The notes under the pieces: model-generated
Database searches by the model: none
Told to the model about the DNA's origin: nothing
Seen by the model: the letters and a program-made list of their open reading frames with translations, nothing else
Position numbers and translations under genes: made by a program
NCBI GenBank assembly: GCA_964437215.1
Contig: CAYTFZ010000050.1
Location: 1-18,424 of the forward strand
Length of the DNA stretch: 18,424 nucleotides
Direction: 5' to 3'
Source: JAAYAN01 sp964437215
GTDB taxonomy: Bacteria; Bacteroidota; Ignavibacteria; Ignavibacteriales; Melioribacteraceae
In this document: in pieces, positions 1 to 9,900 of the stretch
Layout: each line of letters opens with the position of its first letter
Position numbering within the stretch: position 1 is the first letter of the stretch

Positions 1-408
1 TAGTGTTTCTTCTATTCTTTCTTCTTCAATTTCTTTACCGTTAAGTATTACCGGAGCATCTAGTTTTGAATAAAGTAATACTTCTTTAACTGATAAAAGA
101 CTGTCATTCTTTTCATAGATAATATTGTATTTATTTTCTTTACTTTTTTCCTCTGTTACATCATATAATTCGCCTTCTTTATATGCTTTTTCATCAATTC
201 TTAAACCATTCAGATTAAACGACAAAACACAACTGTTATCAGGAATATACAATGTATCCGCATCTCTCACTTCATCATTTAGCGCATAATAAATAATTCC
301 ATAAAATTGCCTGACTTTAGTGCAACAAGATTCTGTACTGAATATAGTAATATTTTCCTGACAGTTAATTTCGCAAACTATGAAGATTATTAAGAGAAAC
401 TTATACAT
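1..408 (-). CDS. Exported protein of unknown function, 3' end cut by window edge
   Basis: The minus strand is open from an ATG at 408 to the left edge: 136 codons with no stop, so the C-terminus is missing. The N-terminus (MYKFLLIIFIVCEINC, then QEN) looks like a signal peptide with Gln after the likely cleavage site. The Cys before it lacks a proper lipobox context, so I do not call a lipoprotein. Mature-region cysteines occur near residues 28, 29 and 60. The visible end (about residues 116-136) has the pattern APVILNGKEI followed by a Glu-rich stretch, which loosely recalls the DGKEI segment of Bacteroidota TonB-related or plug-like domains; this resemblance is weak. The start lies 22 bases after the ruvX stop, so it probably belongs to the same transcript. 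I do not recognise the family. Confidence 0.6.
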   Translation of the reverse strand, partial: MYKFLLIIFIVCEINCQENITIFSTESCCTKVRQFYGIIYYALNDEVRDADTLYIPDNSCVLSFNLNGLRIDEKAYKEGELYDVTEEKSKENKYNIIYEKNDSLLSVKEVLLYSKLDAPVILNGKEIEEERIEETL

Positions 409-430
409 ATAACCTCATTATAATTTATTA

Positions 431-859
431 CTAACCCTTTTCATTAAGATAATCTTCAAGAATTACAGCCGCTGCATTTTTATCAATTAAACTTTTATCG
501 CGTCTTTTCATTTTGGATTTTACAGTTTCTATAATTCTTTGCTGCGCAATGCCCGAAGAATAACGCTCGTCTCTGTAAAGCACTTCAATGTTGGTTTTGG
601 CAGTAAGTTCAGTAAAAAACTTTTCAACCTTTTCGGTAGCGTGTGTTTTTTCGCCGCTTTCTTTAAGAGGATAGCCCAAAATAATCAGTTTAACTTCATA
701 ATCAGAAAGAATCTTCAAAAATCTTTGCCAGAAGTTTTCGTTATTTCCTAATGTTATAAGGGGCTGGGCAAACATTCTGAGAGGATCGGTAACAGCAATT
801 CCAATCCTTTTTTCACCGAAATCAATTGCAAGTATTCTTTCGCCTGTTTTTAGCTGCAT
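431..859 (-). CDS. ruvX: Putative pre-16S rRNA nuclease YqgF / RuvX (RNase H-like)
   Basis: This is a small cytoplasmic RNase H-fold nuclease of the YqgF/RuvX family, linked to 16S rRNA 5'-end maturation and originally proposed as a Holliday-junction resolvase. The family motifs appear in order: AIDFGEKRIGIAVTD near the N-terminus with the first catalytic Asp, LIILGYPLKESGE in the middle, YRDERYSS, and a C-terminal IDKNAAAVILEDYL with the last Asp. The length (142-144 residues) is normal for the family. I chose the ATG at 859, which gives MQLKTGERILAID. A TTG at 865 in the same frame would overlap the rel stop by four bases (TTGA) and is equally plausible; neither has a clear SD sequence. The gene directly follows rel, so translational coupling is likely. 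Confidence 0.95.
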   Translation of the reverse strand: MQLKTGERILAIDFGEKRIGIAVTDPLRMFAQPLITLGNNENFWQRFLKILSDYEVKLIILGYPLKESGEKTHATEKVEKFFTELTAKTNIEVLYRDERYSSGIAQQRIIETVKSKMKRRDKSLIDKNAAAVILEDYLNEKG

Positions 860-861
860 CG

Positions 862-3036
862 TCAAGAATTGCTGTTATCAAATCGTTCTGCCACAAATAC
901 GCCTTTAATCTTTTTCATCCGCTCAATCAATCGTTGAAGATGATTTATATCTTTCACATAAACAGTTATAGTTCCGTCGAAAGAATTATCGTTGCTGCCT
1001 ATATTTATAGCTTTAATATTAGTATTTTGATAAGTTGTAATTGAATTGGTAACTTCCGAAAGAAGTCCGGGCATATCCTCGCCGTTTATTCTTATTCCGG
1101 CAACAAAATAATCACCGTTGCTCTGTGGCCATTCCACATCCAGAAGCCGCTGCTCCTCTTTTTTAAGCATATTAAAAAGATTTTTACAGTTTTTACGGTG
1201 GATTTTTAATCCCTCGCCTATGGTTATATAACCTACAATTGGATCGCCTGGAATAGGATTGCAGCACTTTGCATAACTGTAAACTATGCCTTTTGCATCC
1301 CCCGAAACCATAACTCCGCCGGCGGTATTTCGTGCAAGGTTTGCAAATCTGTCAAATTCCATCGGGGCTGTTTGATCTTTATGTTCAGTTATTTCCGGAT
1401 CAAGGATCTGATCGAGATCAACTTTTTCGTGATAAACGGCAGTAAAAAACTGACTTGAATTATCGAATTTATTTTTTCGCGCAATTTTGGAAATTTCATC
1501 GGAATTAAAACTCTTTTTAAGTTTCTTAATTTTTCGTTCCCAAATAGCTTTGCCGCCGTCAATTATTTTCTGTTCTTCGCTGTTAATAAATTTACGGATT
1601 AAAGATTTTGCTTTGTATGTCTGAACAAATTTAAGCCAGCTTTTATTCGGTATCTGGTTCTTCGAAGTTATAATTTCAACCTGATCGCCGCTGTTAAGTT
1701 TTGTATCAAGCGGAACAATTTTACCGTTAACTTTTGCACCGATGCAGTTAAATCCTACGCGGGTATGTATTTCAAATGCAAAATCTACAGGAGTGGAATC
1801 TACCGGTAGTCTTTTTAAATCGCCGAGAGGCGTAAAAACATATATTTCATCTTGATAAAGATTAAGTTTAAAACTTGCAAGAATATCTTTTGTAGCTTCA
1901 TCTTTCGAAGCATTTTCGAAAATATCGCGTACCCAGTTAACCCATTCCTCAAGGTCTTTATCCGATGATAATTTTTTCTCTTTGTATTTCCAATGAGCCG
2001 CAACTCCCTTTTCGGCAATTTCGTGCATCTTCCTGGTACGTATCTGTATTTCTACAAGTTTGCCTTCGGGACCGATTACAGTATTATGTATAGACTGATA
2101 ATTATTCTTTTTCGGAATTGAAATATAATCCTTAAAACGATCGGAAATAGGCTTATAGAGCTGATTTGTTATTCCTAAAACAAGGTAACACTCATTCGGG
2201 TCGTCAGTTTCAAGAACAATGCGTACTGCAAGCAAATCAAAAATTTCCTCGAACGATTTATTCTGTTGTATCATCTTTTTATATATGCTGTAAAGATGTT
2301 TTGCGCGACCGCCAATATCAAATTTAAGATTATGTTCTTTTAACTTTTCGGCAATCGGCGTATTAAATTTCTTTAAATAAGCTTCTCTTTCCCTGCGTTT
2401 GCTTTTTATTTTTTTAGCCAAATCGTCGTAAGCGTCTCTGTTAAGATACTTAAATGCAAGGTCTTCCAATTCCCATTTAACGCTTCCCAAACCGAATCTG
2501 TGAGTAAAAGGAGCATAAATTTCAAGCGTTTCCTGAGCGATACGGCGCTGTTTATGCGGCTTTACATATTCCAGAGTCCGCATATTATGAAGTCTGTCGG
2601 CAAATTTTACAAGAATTACTCTTACATCGTTCACCATCGAAAGAAGCAGTTTGCGGTAATTTTCAGCCTGGGCAATTTCGTGTCCCTTAAAAACTCCTCC
2701 AATTTTTGTTACGCCGTTAACTATTTCTGCAACTTCGGCTCCGAATTCTTTTTCAACAAAATCAATTTTAAATTCTGTATCCTCAACAACATCGTGCAAC
2801 AAAGCAGCAATTACCGAAATATCATCAAGAGGAATTTCGCGGGCAACTACTGTTGCAACCTGGTAGGGATGATAAAAATAAGGTTCCCCTGAAGCCCTGA
2901 AATCGTTTTTATGGGCTTCGTAACTGAGGTTAAATGCTTTTTCCACAAGGGCTTCGTTAACCGACGGCAGATTCATTCTGCAATTATTTAGAAGCTCATC
3001 AAGCATAGCCTTATGTTTCGGGTTTGTAATTTCCAT
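862..3036 (-). CDS. rel: Bifunctional (p)ppGpp synthetase/hydrolase (Rel/SpoT type)
   Basis: This is a long RSH-family stringent-response enzyme of 724 residues that makes and degrades (p)ppGpp on starvation. The N-terminal HD hydrolase domain appears intact: Arg47, His56, HDVVEDT at 81-87 and ADRLHNM at 146-152. The synthetase domain also appears intact: GRAKHLYSIYKKM at 243-255, RFKDYISIPKKNNYQSIH at 300-317 and VEIQIRT at 328-334. A TGS domain spans roughly 396-458. The regulatory zinc-finger-like region has CCNPIPGD (Cys591, Cys592), His613 and Cys617, and an ACT domain spans about 643-718. Both active sites being present argues for a single bifunctional Rel rather than a specialised RelA or SpoT. 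The start is the ATG at 3036; the 74-base gap upstream is the largest within the minus-strand run and may hold a promoter. The stop overlaps or abuts the ruvX start. Confidence 0.97.
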   Translation of the reverse strand: MEITNPKHKAMLDELLNNCRMNLPSVNEALVEKAFNLSYEAHKNDFRASGEPYFYHPYQVATVVAREIPLDDISVIAALLHDVVEDTEFKIDFVEKEFGAEVAEIVNGVTKIGGVFKGHEIAQAENYRKLLLSMVNDVRVILVKFADRLHNMRTLEYVKPHKQRRIAQETLEIYAPFTHRFGLGSVKWELEDLAFKYLNRDAYDDLAKKIKSKRREREAYLKKFNTPIAEKLKEHNLKFDIGGRAKHLYSIYKKMIQQNKSFEEIFDLLAVRIVLETDDPNECYLVLGITNQLYKPISDRFKDYISIPKKNNYQSIHNTVIGPEGKLVEIQIRTRKMHEIAEKGVAAHWKYKEKKLSSDKDLEEWVNWVRDIFENASKDEATKDILASFKLNLYQDEIYVFTPLGDLKRLPVDSTPVDFAFEIHTRVGFNCIGAKVNGKIVPLDTKLNSGDQVEIITSKNQIPNKSWLKFVQTYKAKSLIRKFINSEEQKIIDGGKAIWERKIKKLKKSFNSDEISKIARKNKFDNSSQFFTAVYHEKVDLDQILDPEITEHKDQTAPMEFDRFANLARNTAGGVMVSGDAKGIVYSYAKCCNPIPGDPIVGYITIGEGLKIHRKNCKNLFNMLKKEEQRLLDVEWPQSNGDYFVAGIRINGEDMPGLLSEVTNSITTYQNTNIKAINIGSNDNSFDGTITVYVKDINHLQRLIERMKKIKGVFVAERFDNSNS

Positions 3037-3071
3037 AAATATCCGAATAATCCTTTAATCAAAAGCATTAT

Positions 3072-3099
3072 AATATATTTTTAAGATATTAAAATGCAA
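3072..3099 (-). promoter_or_regulatory. Candidate internal promoter upstream of rel
   Basis: In the 74-base gap between the TPR gene and rel, the minus strand reads TTGCAT, 16 bases, TATATT, with an overlapping TATAAT slightly downstream. This resembles a sigma-70 -35/-10 pair at a sensible distance from the rel ATG at 3036. The gap is extremely AT-rich, so such matches arise easily by chance, and no Bacteroidota TAnnTTTG box is present. Confidence 0.25.
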
Positions 3100-3110
3100 T
3101 AAAAATATTT

Positions 3111-4145
3111 TTACTGTGAACTAAGCAACTCTTCCCAAAGTTCCTTTACCCGTTCCATTCTGTCTTCGAGGGCAGATTTTACAAATTCGGATGTAACTTT
3201 TGTTTTAAATATTTCGCGGCAATATTCCATTGCCTGAACATTTTTTCCCGAATCGTGCAAAAGCATCGCAATTTTATGACGTAAAACTATTTCGTTATAG
3301 CTGTTGCTGTTTTTTCTTCCTAAATGGGAGTTTAATATTTCCTGATATACAAGAATGGCTTCATCTTTATTTATATCTTCAAGCGCACGGGCTAAACCCC
3401 ATTTAAAAAATCTGCTTTCAGGAAAGCTTTTTAATTCATCGCGGGCAATTTTTACAGCATCTTTAAATTGTTTTTTATCAATATAAATCCAAATTAAAGA
3501 GTTTAGTGCAAGATGCCTGCTATAGTTTTGATTTTCCGCAGCAGCTTTAATCAGTTTTATCGCTTCGCCGGTATCATCTTCAAAAAAAGGCAAAACATTC
3601 AGTATATCTGTTTTTCTGCTTTTCCAATAACGGTAAGTGCCTATCGCGGTATAAGCTTCGTAAAACTTTTTATCGTTTTCAAGAAGGTCTTGAAATTTGT
3701 TTATCGAGCTGAATCCTTCGGAAAAAGCGACAAGGTAATTTTCACTAAGGGCATAATAATATGCGTTGTAACCGGAAATTAAAGCTGCATAATACATATT
3801 CCATTTATCGTCAGGATTATTGCTGTTTAGAGAATCGGATAATTTTTCTGCGGCTATAAGCAGACCGGTAATTTTAGAGCTGTTGAATTTTTCACCGTAA
3901 TCAACGCTTTTAGCGATTTCAACCGCCGCCTGATAAACCAAGCCCAAAGGATTTGCTGGATATTCTTTTGCAAGATGTTTAAATGTTAATTCCGCTTCAT
4001 CATATTTCTGATTTAGAATATCGCTAATTCCGTTCTTTAATATTCTGTCTATTTTCTCATCGGGGAACTCCTGAGCAAAAAGAATTGAAGCGGACAGGAA
4101 CAATATTAAATACTTAAAAAGTCCCAAAAACTCTGTCCCCCGCAT
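3111..4145 (-). CDS. Exported TPR-like repeat protein
   Basis: This is a secreted or periplasmic helical-repeat protein of about 344 residues. It starts with a clear signal peptide (MRGTEFLGLFKYLILFLSA, cleavage likely after SILFA, before QEF). The rest is rich in paired amphipathic helices of TPR character, such as YDEAELTFKHLAKEYPANP early on and KKQFKDAVKIARDELKSFPES and DEAILVYQEILN in the C-terminal half. No catalytic motif is visible, so a scaffold or protein-binding role is the most that can be said. The start is uncertain. The ATG at 4145 lies inside upp and gives a 32-base overlap. A TTG at 4127, preceded by a GGGGGA run, would give a shorter signal peptide and a 14-base overlap. A TTG at 4151 extends the frame but seems unnecessary. 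The overlap suggests coupling to upp translation. Confidence 0.8.
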   Translation of the reverse strand: MRGTEFLGLFKYLILFLSASILFAQEFPDEKIDRILKNGISDILNQKYDEAELTFKHLAKEYPANPLGLVYQAAVEIAKSVDYGEKFNSSKITGLLIAAEKLSDSLNSNNPDDKWNMYYAALISGYNAYYYALSENYLVAFSEGFSSINKFQDLLENDKKFYEAYTAIGTYRYWKSRKTDILNVLPFFEDDTGEAIKLIKAAAENQNYSRHLALNSLIWIYIDKKQFKDAVKIARDELKSFPESRFFKWGLARALEDINKDEAILVYQEILNSHLGRKNSNSYNEIVLRHKIAMLLHDSGKNVQAMEYCREIFKTKVTSEFVKSALEDRMERVKELWEELLSSQ

Positions 4146-4740
4146 CACCAAGTCCAGGCAGAATATAGCCTTTAGAATTTAATTGCCTATCTAAACAAGC
4201 CGTATATATTTTCACATCCGGATGTTCTGTATTAATTATTTTTACGCCTTCGGGTACCGAAATAACACTGACTAAAAAACATTCGTCCGCGCCTCTTTCT
4301 TTAAGAAATTTCAATGCTGCCGAAGCGCTGCCGCCGGTTGCCAACATCGGATCGAGCACAACAATTTGCGAATTATTAAGATTATCAGGCGTTTTGAAAT
4401 AATAATCAACAGGCTTTAATGTTTTTTCATCCCTCTGAATTCCGATATGCCCCACTTTTGCTTCGGGGATTATTTCAAGAAAGGAATTAAGTAGGCTTAA
4501 TCCGGCGCGCAAAATCGGTACAAGAACTACAGGTTTCCCAAGAACATAACCGTTTGCTTTTTCGAGCGGGGTTTCTACCGTCGTTTCTTTTAACTTTATT
4601 ACAGTACTGAATTCAGCTGCAAGAATAAATGCAATTCTGTTTAAAGCATTCCTAAAATGTTCCGGGTCTGTTTCTTTATTCCGGAGAATTGTTAAATCTT
4701 TTTTTACCAAAGGGTTCGAAGAAACAATTAAATTTTTCAT
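4114..4740 (-). CDS. upp: Uracil phosphoribosyltransferase
   Basis: Upp converts uracil and PRPP to UMP and pyrophosphate in pyrimidine salvage, in the cytoplasm. The 208-residue length is typical. Recognisable motifs are PILRAGLSLL at about 75-84, the PRPP-binding loop DPMLATGGSASA at 130-141, and the C-terminal uracil-binding segment GYILPGLGDAGDRVFGT at 191-207. The start is the ATG at 4740 (MKNLIVSSNPLVK), the usual beginning for the family. It lies 30 bases after the der stop, with only a weak, distant SD (AAGG). The 3' end, including the uracil-binding motif, overlaps the beginning of the exported TPR-type gene in another frame. Confidence 0.97.
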   Translation of the reverse strand: MKNLIVSSNPLVKKDLTILRNKETDPEHFRNALNRIAFILAAEFSTVIKLKETTVETPLEKANGYVLGKPVVLVPILRAGLSLLNSFLEIIPEAKVGHIGIQRDEKTLKPVDYYFKTPDNLNNSQIVVLDPMLATGGSASAALKFLKERGADECFLVSVISVPEGVKIINTEHPDVKIYTACLDRQLNSKGYILPGLGDAGDRVFGTF

Positions 4741-4770
4741 ATTTGTAACAGTACCTTGTTCCCGTAAAAG

Positions 4771-6084
4771 TTATTTTTCCTTAAAACTGACTGTTATTGC
4801 AACTCCTTCGAATCCATATTTTCTTCTTATAAGTTTTTCTATAAATCTTCTGTAAGAATCGGGGATGTATTTTATATCGTTTGCAAAAAGGAGAAATACA
4901 GGATATTTGCTGCCTACCTGATTAATAAATTTAATCCGTATTTCCTTTCCGTTTGGTGTTGTTGGCGGAGGAGTTTTTTCAATTTCTTCGCGAAGTGTTT
5001 CGGTAAGTTCGTCCGGTGGAATTTGCTTTTTCCTTTCCGCTTCTATCTTTTTTGCCATTTCAATCAGTTTATAAATTCTTTGCTTGTTAAGAGCAGATAT
5101 AAAGATAATGGGAATATAATCTACAGAACCCAAAGTCTGCCGTAATTCTATTTCAAATTTCCTCGCTGTGTTTGTATCTTTTTCTATAAGATCCCATTTG
5201 TTTACGGCAAGTATCATCCCTTTTCTTCTTTGCACGGCTTCTTGTATAATTTTCTGATCCTGATTGCCCAGACCTTCAACCGCATCTACAAGAATAATAC
5301 AGACATCGCTTTCGGCAATTGCCCTGTAAGTTCTAACGCTTGAATAAAATTCTAAATTTTCAGTAATCCTTGCTTTTTTTCGTAATCCCGCTGTATCAAC
5401 CAAAACAAATTCTTCGCCATAATATTTTAAAATCGAGTTCACACTATCGCGGGTTGTACCGGGAATATTTGTAACAATGCTTCTATCGTAACCCAGCAAA
5501 GCATTAGTAAGCGAAGATTTTCCTACATTTGGTTTTCCTACAATAGCTATTTTTAACCTTTCATCAGCTTCGTATTCCCCTTCCGAAAAGTCTATACGCG
5601 TGATTAATTCATCAAGAACATCTCCCAGATTTCTTCCGCTGAGAGCAGATATATCGTAAACATCCGAAAGCCCCAGTTTGTAAAACTCAGCTTTGCTTAA
5701 ACCCTGCTCAACATTATCCGATTTATTTACTAAAACAAAGACAGGTTTATTTGAAACGCGTAGCATCCCAGCAATTTCTGCATCGGAAGGAGTCAGTCCT
5801 GTCCGGCCATCGGTCATAAAAAAAACCGCATCGGCTTCTTTTACTGCAATTTCCACCTGCTCGCGTATTGCCGATTCAAAAAGGTCTGCCGATTTGGGCA
5901 CATACCCGCCTGTATCAATCAGCTGAAATATTTTACCGTTCCAGTCAACATCTCCATGAAGCCTATCGCGAGTAACACCGCTGAAATCTTCAACAATTGC
6001 CAAATTACTTTTTGTAAGACGGTTAAAAAGAGTTGACTTACCGACATTCGGTCTGCCGATAATTACAACAAGGGGTATTTTCAT
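4771..6084 (-). CDS. der: Ribosome biogenesis GTPase Der (EngA)
   Basis: Der is an essential tandem GTPase acting in 50S ribosomal subunit assembly. Both G domains are complete. The first has GRPNVGKST (10-18), DTGG (57-60) and NKSD (120-123). The second has GKPNVGKSS (183-191), DTAG (230-233) and NKWD (295-298). A C-terminal KH-like domain covers about 355-435, including the usual PPPTTPNGKEIRIKFINQV stretch. At 437 residues it is a standard-length Der. The start ATG at 6084 is supported by an AGGA six bases upstream (6091-6094), in the 15-base gap after the preceding gene. Confidence 0.98.
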   Translation of the reverse strand: MKIPLVVIIGRPNVGKSTLFNRLTKSNLAIVEDFSGVTRDRLHGDVDWNGKIFQLIDTGGYVPKSADLFESAIREQVEIAVKEADAVFFMTDGRTGLTPSDAEIAGMLRVSNKPVFVLVNKSDNVEQGLSKAEFYKLGLSDVYDISALSGRNLGDVLDELITRIDFSEGEYEADERLKIAIVGKPNVGKSSLTNALLGYDRSIVTNIPGTTRDSVNSILKYYGEEFVLVDTAGLRKKARITENLEFYSSVRTYRAIAESDVCIILVDAVEGLGNQDQKIIQEAVQRRKGMILAVNKWDLIEKDTNTARKFEIELRQTLGSVDYIPIIFISALNKQRIYKLIEMAKKIEAERKKQIPPDELTETLREEIEKTPPPTTPNGKEIRIKFINQVGSKYPVFLLFANDIKYIPDSYRRFIEKLIRRKYGFEGVAITVSFKEK

Positions 6085-6099
6085 TATTCATCCTAAAAA

Positions 6100-6960
6100 T
6101 TAAAATCGTATCTGCAAATTTAACTCAGGATGATAATCAATTACAAATCCGTAGTTTGTTTTTTCGAGACTGACTTTTGCTGAAACCGATTTATTATATC
6201 TGCTTGCCGACCATACGGCATCTGCAGCGCTTAAAATATGATTTGCTACTACTATTATTACAGCTGTTGAAGCAATATTATAATAATCATTTGCTTTGCC
6301 GCGCATATTGCTGTATTCATCAAATCTTTGGGTTACTTTATCATTATAATAGTCGAAAGAACCGTTTACTCCGCCGGGAAAATCGTCCCAGCCTACATTA
6401 AACTGTTTATATTTCCCAATCATTTCGTAGTATTGCTGATCGCCTTTGGGAGCAAGTTTGTGGGAATAATATCTTCCTTCCAAGGTTCTGCCTACTTCTT
6501 CTTCCATTTCGTTAAGAACTTTCCAATCAACTCCGTTGCTGAAATCGTACTTAGCAGAATTTTGAAAATTCTGTTCAAACCTGTTTTTTGTCCATTGCGC
6601 ATACTGTTGCACATTCCAATGCTGATCGGCATAGTCTTCGAACTCGGATGTCTTATTATCACCTTTATTATTATAGATAATCGCTCCTGAAACAGCTGCA
6701 ACTTCCACGGCAAAAAATATGGCTGCTTTCAAATAACTTTCCGAATAAAATTCTCCTGCACCTGGAACAGCAAAAGAAAGGGCGCCCGCAAGAAACCCGG
6801 ATTTTTTTTGAACCGGCTGCAAAGTATTTTCGGGAATATTGTCTTGATTATTTTCTAATCCGGCAATTTTTGAATCCACCGATAACACCCCGATAAAATT
6901 ATTATCATTCTGCTGGGCAAAAATTGAAAGTGTAAAGAACAAGATTAGTATTTTTTTCAT
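6100..6960 (-). CDS. DUF5683-like envelope protein
   Basis: This is a 286-residue protein with a short signal peptide (MKKILILFFTLSIFA, then QQN). After a low-complexity linker comes KKSGFLAGALSFAVPGAGEFYSESYLKAAIFFAVE (residues 52-86, in two adjacent blocks). Its serine-x-x-x-PGxGxxYxxxxxKA pattern resembles the DUF5683 family found in Bacteroidota envelopes. Hydrophobic segments lie at about 57-66, 79-96 and 228-246, and the last runs into NHILSAADAVWSASRYN, also common in such proteins. Between them is a charged, aromatic-rich region of unknown fold. The function is unknown; it is probably an inner-membrane or envelope protein. It starts 11 bases after the upstream gene with a GGAAAG-like SD, so it is co-transcribed with the large barrel protein and with der. 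Confidence 0.75.
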   Translation of the reverse strand: MKKILILFFTLSIFAQQNDNNFIGVLSVDSKIAGLENNQDNIPENTLQPVQKKSGFLAGALSFAVPGAGEFYSESYLKAAIFFAVEVAAVSGAIIYNNKGDNKTSEFEDYADQHWNVQQYAQWTKNRFEQNFQNSAKYDFSNGVDWKVLNEMEEEVGRTLEGRYYSHKLAPKGDQQYYEMIGKYKQFNVGWDDFPGGVNGSFDYYNDKVTQRFDEYSNMRGKANDYYNIASTAVIIVVANHILSAADAVWSASRYNKSVSAKVSLEKTNYGFVIDYHPELNLQIRF

Positions 6961-6971
6961 AATCTTTCCGT

Positions 6972-9900
6972 TTATAAGCTAAAGTCAAATAATATTCCGC
7001 CGTAAAACTGCCATTCTTTCCCGTATTTAACAGTTTCTCTTCTTACTACTTTTTCTACAGTATCAAATGAATAAGCTGCATTAAAAAATACAGTTGTCGG
7101 GAAGAGATAAAACGAATTCATTTGAATTCGGAGTTCTGCACCTGCACCTTTTTTAAATTTATTTAAGGAAGGCATTTTTCCGTTCCAGGCATTTCCTATG
7201 TCGCCGTAAACCGACATAAAAATCTTATCAATATATATGTGTCCTAAGCGCGAATCAATATTCCTGTATAACGGAAATCGGTACGAAAGATTAAACCAGC
7301 CGAGTTCATTTCCCGAAATTGCATAAAACGGATAAGCTTTCATTCCTATCAAACCGCCCAGGTAAAAATCGAAGAAATCATCTACTGTTGGACCGAAAAT
7401 TGTTGCTGCCCGCAATGTTGCATTTAGCGTATGCCCTTTCCCTAAGCTAAAATAATTCTTCTGAAGAAAATCGAGTTTGTGAAAATTGAAATCGGTATAC
7501 TTTCCTATATACCCTACACTTTCATCGTATTCATATTCCTGTGTGGAATTAAACTTATTCATTTCATAATTGTATGTAATTTCTGTTTCCATCCCGATCG
7601 GATTAATATCAGAGTCGATATAAGGCATCTCTGAAGAAAAAGTATATTTTATCTGGAAATTACTTCCTTTTAAATAAACATCATTAAAAGCAGGACTGTT
7701 TAAGTATTTTTCTTCAACAAAAGAGTAATAGTTAAAACTTCCAACAGTAGAAGTATACCGGCTGTAAATATACCTGAATTCAATGTTGCTGTTTTCAAAA
7801 AAAAGTCTGTGCTTTGCAGCAATATCAAATTCAAATAAATTATAAGCCACTTCGGTTTTTAATTGATAATCTGCAATAGCAGTTCCGCTAGTAGAATCTA
7901 CATTGAACATAATATCGGCATCTGCCTTACGGCTGATGCTGTAAAGCTCAAGTGAAAGTTCAGGCTTTAGCCCAAGATTATAGATTAAAGGAAGTTTGTT
8001 TCTATAGTTAAACTGGAGAAACAAATCCCTTTCCATACGAGTATTTATCGAACCTCCGGCAAAAATATCCATTCGGTTAAGCATATCGGAAGACATTAAA
8101 TAAACGCCGGGCTTAAATTTTTCGAGAGTTGTATTTCCTGTGCTGTAATTATCGTAACGGATAAAAGGAACCGCCATAATTTTTGTAAATGAACCTGAAT
8201 AACGTGTTTTTTCATATTCAGGAGTTTCTCTGTCGTTATAGTTTTTGAGATAATCGATATTAAAATTTGAAATATCGCCGTTTGCTTTTTCGTCAGTAAA
8301 AGTTACTCCGCCGGATTGATAAGCATATTCCGGTGATACCTGAACCAGATTTTCATTTTTCAAATAACATAACTTGTAACCTGAAGAAGTATAACCGGCA
8401 TAAGCTATATTTCCGTAAGAATCCGCTGCAGGCATAAATGCACCGCCTGTAACATTAGTAATTTGGGTTTCTTCACCGGTTTCTAAATCTTTTCTGTAAA
8501 TATTAAAAATTCCGGTTTTATCGGATGAATAGTAAAACTTTCCGTCTTTGCCAAATACTGGATTTCTTTCATCATATTTTTCATTTAATACAGCAGTCAG
8601 ATTTGTACCGTTAGTATCAATTTTGTAAATATCCTGTCCGTTTCCTTCGGCAAAACCGAAAACTATAAATGAGTCATCGGATGAAAAACGCGGATTAAAA
8701 ACCTGCTCGCCGTTTTCAAAGACTGTTATTCTTCTGAATTTTTTTCCGTCAATATTTACCATCCCGATATTTGTTGTACCATCTTTCTGGTAAACAAACA
8801 CTATATTTTTTCCGTCATTCGAAACAAATGAATTATTCGCACGAAGTCCGAAAGTTATTCTTGTCTCTTCTTCAGTTTCAGTATTGTAAACATATAAATC
8901 GTGAATATTTACCCAGCGGGGATTGTCATCATCAAGTTTGGAATAAACAATTTTTTTTGTACCCGGAATTAAGCTTGCTGTTGTTTTAACTTTGGGTGAT
9001 ATTAGTTTTTCTTCACCGGTTTTTAAGTCGTATTCATATAATGAAGTAAGACTTAAATAATCCATTCCTTTATTCGAAAGATAATAAACTTTGCTTCCGT
9101 CTTCGGTAAATACCGGGTAAAAATTCCCAAACCCTTCTTTACCGATTTGTTCACCTTCAACTAAACTTTTTCGCAATTCGGAAGTTCTTTTGTTATAATC
9201 TTTAGTAATAAAGTCTTTCCATTCATTGTAAATTTCATCGCCGTCTTTTCCAAGAACATCTTTAAAAGCAGCATCAACTGTAAAATTTGTAAGTTTTCCG
9301 AGTTTTTCGGTTATAAGTCTTAATTTATCTTCACCGTAAGTTGCAGCTAAATAACGTGTTAATGCAAATCCGGAATTATAAACAGATTCATTTCCGAGAC
9401 TTGTTTTGCCAAAAACACCCATTTCATTCCATGTAAGCATTTTATTATCAAGCGCATAACAACGTAAGATCATATCGCGGTGCGAATCCCAGTTATCATA
9501 ATCGAATTCATTCCTTTGATATTGCGCTGTTCCTTCCGCAAGCCAAGAAGGCATATTAACTGTAGCAACGGGATATGAGGCAATAAAATTCGGAAATCCG
9601 TACAATATATCAGGACGCCGCTTATCTTCGTAATTCAGGAATTGAAGATAAATTGCAGGAATTGACCGGCTTACTTTCATTCCAGCTTGCAACTGAACCA
9701 TATGAGTAAATTCGTGTGTAATAACATTGCGCAGCCAGTTATGTGTGCCCCGTAAATCAAAATCCAGTGCCGAAGCCCAGATTTCAATTTTATTGTCGAA
9801 AAAATATGTTGCACCGTTGCTGTAATCGTCAATATCTTTTATCACATAATGTACTTTATCTGGTTCATACTGATAAAGCGACGTAATTGGTCCCCAGACT

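Noticed and set aside
2500..2892. 130-codon open frame on the plus strand
   Set aside because: It lies antisense inside the strongly conserved HD domain of rel, and its translation has no recognisable motif; it is a shadow of the real gene.
3037..3110. Terminator after the TPR-type gene
   Set aside because: The gap is AT-rich with T runs but has no GC-rich stem, so I see no support for an intrinsic terminator.
6328..6690. 120-codon plus-strand open frame (and a smaller one at 6177-6401)
   Set aside because: Both are antisense to the DUF5683-like gene, which has a signal peptide, tight spacing to its neighbours and family-like motifs. The antisense frames have none of these.
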